DNA of 11,285 nucleotides. Origin: MWBF01 sp964614645 (GTDB lineage Bacteria > Chloroflexota > Anaerolineae > CG2-30-64-16). Below the pieces are notes generated by a model. That model worked only from the letters and a program-made list of their open reading frames with translations. It ran no database searches and was not told the DNA's origin. Location: the NCBI GenBank assembly GCA_964614645.1, contig CAZTMA010000161.1, forward strand, positions 1 through 11,285, in the 5' to 3' direction. The translations under genes and the position numbers were made by a program. Position 1 is the stretch's first letter; every line of letters starts with the position of its first letter. Below, one piece after another: positions 6,430-11,285 of this stretch.

Positions 6430-7224
6430 GTGATACGGCATCAAGACAACGGGCTGGCCTACTATACCTTCGCGTCGTTGGACGCCTTTCCTGAGGTCGT
6501 TCACGGCATCACGACGCGGCATGGCGGCGTGAGCGAGGGGCCGTGGGCCAGCCTGAACCTGACGAAGGGCACCGGCGATGCGCCGGAGGCAGTCGAGGAA
6601 AACCTGCGGCGAGTGAGCGCCGCGTTCGGCTTCGAGCGAGATGAACTGGTCAGCCCGAACCAGCGGCACACTGCCAACGTGCAGCGGGTCCATGCCCGAG
6701 ACCGGGGACAGGTGTTTGCGGGGATCGATACGCTGGTGACGAGCGATGCCGCTGTACCCATCCTATTGCGCTACGCCGACTGCACGCCCATCCTGCTCTA
6801 CGACCCGGTGCAGCGCGCGGCTGCAGTGATCCACAGCGGGTGGCGCGGGACGGTGCAGGCCGCGGCCGCAGTCGCGGTGGGTGAGCTGGTCGCGCAGTTC
6901 GGCAGCCGTCCCGCGGACATTGTCGCGGCCATCGGGCCGAGCATCGGGCCGTGCTGCTACGAGGTGGGCGATGACGTGGTGGACGCAGTCCACGCGGCCT
7001 TCGACCGGCCCGCCGCACTTCTCCCGCGGCACCGCAGCGGGCGGCACCATTTCGACCTGTGGGCCGCGAACCGGACGCTGCTGCACGACGCAGGCGTCCG
7101 GCAGATCGAGACGGCGGAGCTGTGCACGGCCTGTCATCAGGAGGACTTCTTCTCCTATCGCGGCCAGCGCGGGCGGACGGGACACTTCGGCGCACTGCTG
7201 GCGCTGCGCCAGAATGGACGCTGA
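6430..7224 (+). CDS. pgeF: Peptidoglycan editing factor PgeF / YfiH (laccase-domain, purine nucleoside phosphorylase-like)
   Basis: This is a 264-residue YfiH/DUF152 protein. Members have been described as laccase-fold enzymes that keep L-Ser out of peptidoglycan precursors and, in other species, as Zn-dependent purine nucleoside phosphorylases or adenosine deaminases. Expected metal ligands are present: His80 (QRHT), Cys118 (RYADCTPILLYD) and His135 (IHSGWRGTV). The signature IGPSIGPCCYEVG (168-180) and the C-terminal ELCTACHQEDFFSYR with RTGHFGALLAL are also intact, so it should be active. Start is a GTG at 6430, preceded at five bases by GAGGGG (6419-6424). The stop overlaps the start of yggS by 11 nt, indicating one operon. 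The local name could equally be yfiH. Confidence 0.92.
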   Translation: MIRHQDNGLAYYTFASLDAFPEVVHGITTRHGGVSEGPWASLNLTKGTGDAPEAVEENLRRVSAAFGFERDELVSPNQRHTANVQRVHARDRGQVFAGIDTLVTSDAAVPILLRYADCTPILLYDPVQRAAAVIHSGWRGTVQAAAAVAVGELVAQFGSRPADIVAAIGPSIGPCCYEVGDDVVDAVHAAFDRPAALLPRHRSGRHHFDLWAANRTLLHDAGVRQIETAELCTACHQEDFFSYRGQRGRTGHFGALLALRQNGR

Positions 7225-7933
7225 AGTGGACGAGTCTGTGCTCCGCACCAACAGTGCGCGTGTGCAAGAGCGCATCGCTGCTGCGGCGGCCCGCGCAGGC
7301 CGTGATCCGGCGGACGTGACCCTCGTCGCCGTCAGCAAGACGCAGCCGGTGGATGTAATCCTTGCCGCGTATGCCGCAGGGTTGCGGCTGTTCGGGGAGA
7401 ACCGCGTCGAGGAGGCCGGGCCGAAGGCCGCCGAGGTCCAGGTACGCCTGGCGTCCTCGCCGTCCCCGGTCTGGCACATGATCGGCCACTTGCAGAGTCG
7501 TAAGGCAGCGGATGTGCTGCCTTGGGCTGGGCTGGTGCATTCGGTGGACAGCGTGAAGCTGGCGACCCGGCTGTCGCGCAGCGTGGCCGGCGGCGCCGTC
7601 CTACCGGTGCTGCTGGAAGTCAACGTTGCGGGCGAGGCCAACAAATATGGCTTCCGGCCTGCGGAAGTGCCCGCGGCGGCCGAGGCCATTGCTGCGCTGC
7701 CCGGCCTGCGCATCGAGGGGCTGATGACGATGGCCCCGCTCGTGGCCGACCCGGAGCTGGCCCGGCCCACATTCCGCGGGCTGGCGCGACTGCGAGCCGA
7801 GCTGGCCCGGCGCTATCCCGCCATGGCCTGGCGCCACCTGTCCATGGGTATGACGGATGATTTCGAGGTCGCTATCGAGGAAGGCGCGACGCTGGTGCGC
7901 ATCGGCCGCGCGCTCTTCGGCGAGCGAACATAG
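7214..7933 (+). CDS. yggS: PLP homeostasis protein, YggS/PROSC family
   Basis: The 239-residue protein is a fold-type III pyridoxal-phosphate carrier that regulates free PLP levels and amino/keto acid balance. It has no known enzymatic activity. The PLP lysine is Lys42 in LVAVSKTQP. Other family blocks follow: LFGENRVEEA (59-68), WHMIGHLQSRKA, HSVDS, EVNVAGEANKYGF, EGLMTMAPL and LSMGMTDDFEVAIEEGATLVRIGRALFGER at the C-terminus. Length is normal (225-240). The ATG at 7214 overlaps the pgeF stop; a GTG at 7226 is in frame and would give 235 residues. Neither has a clear Shine-Dalgarno sequence, so the start is uncertain by four codons. It belongs to the pgeF-yggS-proC-yggT operon. The pairing with proC fits the common yggS-proC linkage. 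Confidence 0.93.
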   Translation: MDAEVDESVLRTNSARVQERIAAAAARAGRDPADVTLVAVSKTQPVDVILAAYAAGLRLFGENRVEEAGPKAAEVQVRLASSPSPVWHMIGHLQSRKAADVLPWAGLVHSVDSVKLATRLSRSVAGGAVLPVLLEVNVAGEANKYGFRPAEVPAAAEAIAALPGLRIEGLMTMAPLVADPELARPTFRGLARLRAELARRYPAMAWRHLSMGMTDDFEVAIEEGATLVRIGRALFGERT

Positions 7934-7951
7934 GAGTAAGCAAGAAAGCAT

Positions 7952-8776
7952 ATGCTGCTCAATACCACGCTGTCGTTTATCGGCTCCGGCGCGATGGCCG
8001 AGGCAATGATCAAGGGCATCCTGGCCGAGAAGCTCATCAGCCCCGAGTCCATCATGGCGAGCGGGCCACGGGTTGAGCGTGCCCAGGAACTGCGCGGGCG
8101 GTATGGCATCCGCGCGGTCACGGATAACCGTGCTGCGGCGCGTAACGGCCACATCATCGTGCTGAGCGTCAAGCCGCAGACCGTGTCGAAGGTGCTGCCG
8201 GAAATCTGCGGCGAGATGGAGCAGGGCGACCTGGTCATCAGCATCGTCGCCGGCCTGCCCATCAGCGTGCTCCGCCGCGAGCTGGACATCCCCAAGATTG
8301 TCCGTGCCATGCCCAACACGCCGGGCCAGGTCGGCAAGGGCATCACCGTCTGGACGGCCACCCCCGATGTGGATGAGCTGGGCCGCCGGCAGGCACAGGC
8401 CATCCTGAGCGCCCTGGGCCGCGAAATCAACGTCAACGACGAGGGTGACCTGGACCGCGCCACCGCGCTCAGCGGCACGGGCCCGGCGTATGTCTTCCTG
8501 TTCATGGAAGCTTTGATCGATGCCGGGGTGCACATGGGATTCAGCCGCCGCGTGGCGCAGGAGCTGGTCTACCAGACCATCGAAGGCTCCGTCGCCATTG
8601 CGCGGGAGACCAGCGTGCATCCCGTCGAATTGCGCAACCGGGTGACCTCACCCGGCGGCACGACTGCGGAGGCGCTCTACCAACTGGAAAAGGGCGGCCT
8701 GCGCACTGTCATCTCGCGCGCGGTCTGGGCCGCGTACCAACGCTCGAAAGCTCTCGGAGAACTGGCGGAGAAATGA
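7952..8776 (+). CDS. proC: Pyrroline-5-carboxylate reductase
   Basis: ProC reduces 1-pyrroline-5-carboxylate to L-proline with NAD(P)H, the last step of proline synthesis, in the cytoplasm. The 274-residue protein has the Rossmann motif FIGSGAMAEAMIKG (9-22), VLSVKPQ, the RAMPNTP block, and the dimerisation and substrate domain with SGTGPAYVFLFMEALIDAG (174-192) and VTSPGGTTAEAL (231-242). Length matches the family (about 260-280). The start ATG is preceded by AGGAG (7932-7936) overlapping the yggS stop; the 15-base spacing is long, but no nearer in-frame start exists. The gene overlaps yggT by four bases (ATGA). Confidence 0.96.
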   Translation: MLLNTTLSFIGSGAMAEAMIKGILAEKLISPESIMASGPRVERAQELRGRYGIRAVTDNRAAARNGHIIVLSVKPQTVSKVLPEICGEMEQGDLVISIVAGLPISVLRRELDIPKIVRAMPNTPGQVGKGITVWTATPDVDELGRRQAQAILSALGREINVNDEGDLDRATALSGTGPAYVFLFMEALIDAGVHMGFSRRVAQELVYQTIEGSVAIARETSVHPVELRNRVTSPGGTTAEALYQLEKGGLRTVISRAVWAAYQRSKALGELAEK

Positions 8777-9051
8777 ACTACGCTCTTGTCACAGTCATCA
8801 ATCTGGTCATCGAGTTTTTCAGCCTGATGATTCTCATCGAGGTCATCGGGAGCTGGCTGCTGGTCATGCGCCTGAACCTGCCTGCGTTCGTCTACGACTT
8901 GCTGCGGGTGGTGAAGAGCATCACCGGCATCATCCTCAATCCGTTGCGCCGGGTCATTCCGAGCCTCGGCGGACTGGACCTGACGCCGATTATCGCGCTG
9001 TTCGGGCTGGACTTCCTGCGCCGCATCCTCATTACCGCCCTGATGCAGTAA
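8773..9051 (+). CDS. yggT: YggT family integral membrane protein
   Basis: This is a small 92-residue membrane protein of the YGGT/CCB3 family. It has one membrane segment at about residues 10-31 and another at about 70-90, joined by a conserved loop with NPLRRVIPSLGGLDLTPIIALFGLDFL. This is one YGGT unit; many proteobacterial members carry two. Relatives are implicated in osmotic shock tolerance, thylakoid cytochrome assembly and division-site clusters, with no defined reaction. The ATG overlaps the proC stop as ATGA, with GGCGGAG just upstream inside proC, so translation is coupled. Confidence 0.9.
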   Translation: MNYALVTVINLVIEFFSLMILIEVIGSWLLVMRLNLPAFVYDLLRVVKSITGIILNPLRRVIPSLGGLDLTPIIALFGLDFLRRILITALMQ

Positions 9052-9143
9052 CGGGCTGGCCGCCCGCGGAACCTCCTGCCCGGTCGGAGCGTCTGCCAGG
9101 TATGGCCGTGTTGCGTCTCTGGCGCAGCGCGGGGGAGGATGTA

Positions 9144-10076
9144 TTGAGGAAAATGTTTGACTATCTGCGGGATGGCCGCATGCTTCTGCCGGTGACAGTC
9201 ATCATTGTGCTGTCGCTGGCGGGCTGTGCGGTCGTGCCTGCATGGGCGCCTGCAGCGGCGACGGAGGACACGGTGAAACCGACAACCAGGCCTGTTGACC
9301 TTACGCCGGAGGGGGAGAACCCGCCGGTTGAGCAGCCAACGGCAACGCCATCGGCTCAGCCGGCCGAACCGCCCACACCAACTTCGTCCGTGCCGCCGGC
9401 CGCGGAACCTGCAACGGCCACGCCCCCGTCGCCCACGGATACGCCGCCGGCCCCGCAACTCTCCACCGATCCGGCCGTGCTGCTGCTGACGAATGTCGCG
9501 CGCGCAGACCTGGCGCGTCGGCTGAAGGCTGCAGAAGGTGCGGTGCTGGTGTTGTCGGCAGAGCAGACGGAGATGCCCGTGGGGTCGCTCGGCTGCACGG
9601 AGACGGATGGACCAGCCAGCCAGGGCATCGTTATGGGCACCGAAATCGTGCTGTCGGCCGGAGGGCAGGAGTACATCTACCGCGCGGACAATGCGCGGCT
9701 GGTCCCTTGCTTCCCCGCCAACTTTCCGGGCGGCCGCGCTCCTATATTCGTAACCGGCGCGGGCCTGCCGCGGACGCGCGACCTGCCGAAGCGGACGGTC
9801 ATGCCGCCGGACGGCCCCCCGGAGACCGGTCAGCGCCAGCCGGCCGTGAAGTCCGCGCTCGCCGACCTTGCAGGGCGGCTGAAGATTGCGGAGACGCAGA
9901 TTGCCGTGCGGGGTGTTGAGGCGGTGGACTGGCCGGACGCCAGCCTGGGCTGCGCACAGCGGGGCCGCATGTATGCGCAGGTCATCACGCCCGGCTACCG
10001 CATCCTGCTCGAGGCCGGCGGCAAGGTGTACGAGTATCATGCGTCGCAGACGCGCGCAGTACTGTGTAACCGCTGA
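9144..10076 (+). CDS. Lipoprotein with two copies of a 71-residue Cys-pair domain
   Basis: I do not recognise a named family. With a TTG start at 9144 the protein has 310 residues: a signal peptide ending in lipobox LSLAGC (Cys28), a Pro/Thr-rich spacer (about 44-109), then two related units at about 119-189 and 238-308. They align without gaps at 31 of 71 identities by hand. Each has DLAxRLK near its front, SLGC in the middle, GxxIxLxAGGxxYxY and a closing Cys. Cysteine spacing is 38 residues in both (151/189 and 270/308), suggesting one disulfide per unit outside the cell. I prefer TTG because GGGAGG (9133-9138) lies five bases upstream. The ATG at 9102 adds 14 residues without a good site. 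The gene follows yggT by 92 bp and is probably read from the same operon. Confidence 0.8.
   Translation: MRKMFDYLRDGRMLLPVTVIIVLSLAGCAVVPAWAPAAATEDTVKPTTRPVDLTPEGENPPVEQPTATPSAQPAEPPTPTSSVPPAAEPATATPPSPTDTPPAPQLSTDPAVLLLTNVARADLARRLKAAEGAVLVLSAEQTEMPVGSLGCTETDGPASQGIVMGTEIVLSAGGQEYIYRADNARLVPCFPANFPGGRAPIFVTGAGLPRTRDLPKRTVMPPDGPPETGQRQPAVKSALADLAGRLKIAETQIAVRGVEAVDWPDASLGCAQRGRMYAQVITPGYRILLEAGGKVYEYHASQTRAVLCNR
9498..10067 (+). repeat. Tandem duplicated 71-codon domain
   Basis: Two coding units, about 9498-9710 and 9855-10067, encode the paired Cys domains of the lipoprotein. They are separated by about 144 bases encoding a Pro/Gly-rich linker. DNA similarity is much lower than the protein pattern, so the duplication is old. 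Confidence 0.7.
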
Positions 10077-10124
10077 GAGCCTGCCGTTGGGCTGTGCAGT
10101 GCGGTGAGACTACCGAACACACAC

Positions 10125-10151
10125 GTAGGGGCGAGGTCACCTCGCCCCTAC
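10125..10151. repeat. Perfect 12-bp-arm palindrome ending the JAMM gene
   Basis: Arms GTAGGGGCGAGG (10125-10136) and CCTCGCCCCTAC (10140-10151) flank a three-base centre that is the TGA stop of the JAMM gene (tca on the plus strand). It sits between convergent genes and has no T-run on either side, so it is not a classic terminator, although the stem could slow polymerase or protect mRNA ends. GTAGGGGCG-type palindromes are, from memory, common dispersed elements in environmental bacterial genomes. Only one copy is in this window. Confidence 0.75.
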
Positions 10152-10544
10152 AATAGCTACCTCTGTGACACGCCCATCGACAATCCGGAATCCCCGCAAC
10201 ACTGGCCGGTCACGTTCAGCCAGGCTGCAGATGAGGTACACGGCATCCGGATAAAACGCCCTCTCGATATCGGTTGCGGAGGGCGTCTCCGGCCCCTGGG
10301 GATGCGAGTGGCAGATCCCAACTAGCTTCAGCCCCGCCTCCTCGAACTCGACCTGCTTGAAGAGCGTGTCCACGTCCAGTTCATAGGCCACGGCCGGGGT
10401 AGGTGATACATTCGCCCCGGGGTGCCACTCCGTCGCAACGCCGGCCTGCCCTGCCAGCAGCCCGCAAACTTCCTCGGGCCACCCGCGCTCCGCATGGTCG
10501 ATGATCGCCGCGCGCAGCGCCTCGGGCAGCACCAGCCGTTCCAT
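10137..10544 (-). CDS. JAMM/Mov34-MPN-PAD1 family metallopeptidase
   Basis: This 135-residue JAB-domain protein belongs to the Zn metalloprotease group (peptidase family M67), whose bacterial members cleave C-terminal extensions or isopeptide bonds of ubiquitin-like sulfur carriers, such as Mec releasing cysteine from CysO. The full JAMM signature is visible: Glu25 in PEEVCGLLAG, then His79-x-His81 in CHSHPQGPETPSATD, with Ser89 and Asp92 at the canonical spacing (HxH-7-S-2-D), so activity is expected. No sulfur-carrier or E1-like gene is in the window. The last four codons (GTA GGG GCG AGG) and the stop lie inside a palindrome (10125-10151). The ATG follows the upstream hydrolase stop by 12 nt with only a weak GAGAG-type site, so it is likely the second gene of that operon. 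Confidence 0.9.
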   Translation of the reverse strand: MERLVLPEALRAAIIDHAERGWPEEVCGLLAGQAGVATEWHPGANVSPTPAVAYELDVDTLFKQVEFEEAGLKLVGICHSHPQGPETPSATDIERAFYPDAVYLICSLAERDRPVLRGFRIVDGRVTEVAIVGAR

Positions 10545-10556
10545 AGTTTCGTCTCT

Positions 10557-11183
10557 CTACAGGTAGGGGTTCGTCCGGCGTTCCTGGCCGACGGTCGTCG
10601 CAGGCCCGTGGCCGGGCAGCACCGCGTAGTCGTCCGGCAGCGACAGGATCTGCGTCTCGATGCTGACAGTCAGCGTCGGGCCGTGGCCGCCGGCCAGGTC
10701 CACGCGACCCACGGAACCGGCAAACAGCGCATCCCCGGTAAAGGCGCGCCGTGTCGCGTGCTCGACCAGGGTGACCCCGCCGGGCGAGTGCCCCGGCGTG
10801 TGCCGCACCTCCAGCGCGATGTCGCCTACGCGCACGACCTCGCCCGCGGCCAGGTCACCGGTGATGTCGGGTGGCTCTCCCGGATCGTAGCCCAACCAGG
10901 CCATGCTGGTGCGCTGCATGGCCGCGACCAGCGGGCGGTCGCCGGGATGGACATAAAAGGGTGCGCCGGTAGTCTCCATGAGTGGACGGCAGCCCAGCAG
11001 ATGGTCGAAGTGCGCGTGGGTTGCCAGGATGCGGTCCAGCGTCAGCCCGTGCCGCTGCAGTGTCCTGAGGATGGCTGGGGCCTCGTCGCCCGGATCAATG
11101 ACCACCGCCCGCTGCGTACGCTCGCAGCCGAGCACATAGCAGTTGACCTCCAGCATCCCCACCGCCAGCGTCTCAAAAATCAT
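10557..11183 (-). CDS. MBL-fold metallo-hydrolase, glyoxalase II-like
   Basis: The 208-residue protein is a metallo-beta-lactamase-fold hydrolase of the small GloB/YcbL-like group, whose members often hydrolyse thioesters. Metal ligands are all present: His56, His58, Asp60 and His61 in THAHFDH, His132 in TPGHSPGG, Asp151 in FTGDALFAG and His192 in LPGHGPATT. It ends with ERRTNPYL, typical of this group. It lacks the C-terminal extension of true glyoxalase II that binds glutathione, so the substrate is open. The ATG at 11181-11183 has AGGGAG (11190-11195) six bases upstream. The JAMM protease gene follows 12 nt after the stop. I saw no convincing promoter in the 100 bases upstream. Confidence 0.92.
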   Translation of the reverse strand: MIFETLAVGMLEVNCYVLGCERTQRAVVIDPGDEAPAILRTLQRHGLTLDRILATHAHFDHLLGCRPLMETTGAPFYVHPGDRPLVAAMQRTSMAWLGYDPGEPPDITGDLAAGEVVRVGDIALEVRHTPGHSPGGVTLVEHATRRAFTGDALFAGSVGRVDLAGGHGPTLTVSIETQILSLPDDYAVLPGHGPATTVGQERRTNPYL

Positions 11184-11275
11184 GCGCGTCTCCCTTTCGC
11201 ACCTCTAACTCGAATCCGCAATCTGTAATCGTAACTATTCAGCCAGTCTGACGCGACCGGCGGCGTCATGAAACG

Positions 11276-11281
11276 TATAAT
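11276..11281 (+). promoter_or_regulatory. Possible -10 element for a gene right of the window
   Basis: A perfect TATAAT lies five bases from the right edge, pointing away from the hydrolase gene. The sequence 17 bases upstream (11253-11258, gcgacc) is a poor -35. It may be a divergent promoter, or a leaderless start like that of the YdcF gene. The region 11196-11285 otherwise holds nothing I can name. Confidence 0.35.
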
Positions 11282-11285
11282 AGAC

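Noticed and set aside
6881..7213. Upstream extension of the yggS frame
   Set aside because: It overlaps pgeF out of frame and has Arg/Ser-rich shadow composition. YggS family length fits a start at 7214 or 7226.
8892..10040. Open frame of 382 codons on the minus strand
   Set aside because: It is antisense to yggT and the duplicated-domain lipoprotein. The Arg-rich repeat-like stretch is the complement of the Pro/Thr linker.
1..11285. CRISPR, tRNA, rRNA, transposase or toxin-antitoxin module
   Set aside because: No spaced direct repeats, cloverleaf-like sequence, transposase motifs (DDE or HUH) or small paired toxin genes were seen on either strand.

Overview
The window is GC-rich, densely coding bacterial chromosome. 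It holds thirteen protein-coding genes, one of them running off the left edge, and shows no insertion sequence, prophage, CRISPR array, rRNA or tRNA. The mixture points to a member of the Chloroflexota, perhaps of the Anaerolineae or Caldilineae type. This is an inference from style, not from a marker gene: two lipoproteins with long Pro/Thr linkers of the TPTPT kind, a long-form hibernation factor, a stand-alone ketosynthase III, and a yfiH-yggS-proC-yggT run without sepF.

Left block (1-3811, all minus strand): the ribosome hibernation factor hpf, a protein with an acidic, glycine-rich front half and a Lys/Thr-rich histone-H1-like tail, a PsbP-like lipoprotein, and a ketoacyl-ACP synthase III homologue with an intact Cys-His-Asn triad. 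These look like mostly separate transcription units. Near-consensus sigma-70-type promoters precede hpf and the Lys-rich gene, and a strong intrinsic terminator closes the ketosynthase unit.

Middle block (3919-10076, plus strand): a divergent promoter region at 3812-3918 serves the ketosynthase on one side and a YdcF-family membrane protein on the other. The YdcF gene appears to be leaderless. A TIGR03960-like radical SAM protein follows 11 nt later. After a 100-bp gap come pgeF/yfiH, yggS, proC and yggT, which overlap or nearly abut. These cover laccase-fold cell-wall editing or purine handling, PLP homeostasis, the last step of proline synthesis, and a small membrane protein often found near cell-division genes. 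The block ends with a lipoprotein carrying two copies of a 71-residue Cys-pair domain.

Right block (10137-11183, minus strand): a two-gene operon of a metallo-beta-lactamase-fold hydrolase and a JAMM (Mov34/MPN) metallopeptidase. The 3' end of the JAMM gene lies inside a perfect 12-bp-arm palindrome at the convergent junction. A TATAAT-type -10 at the right edge may belong to a plus-strand gene outside the window.

No gene cluster here amounts to a clearly new system. The least explained items are the Lys-rich tailed protein beside hpf, the duplicated-domain lipoprotein, the gene-ending palindrome, and the radical SAM protein with an extra C-terminal cysteine cluster.
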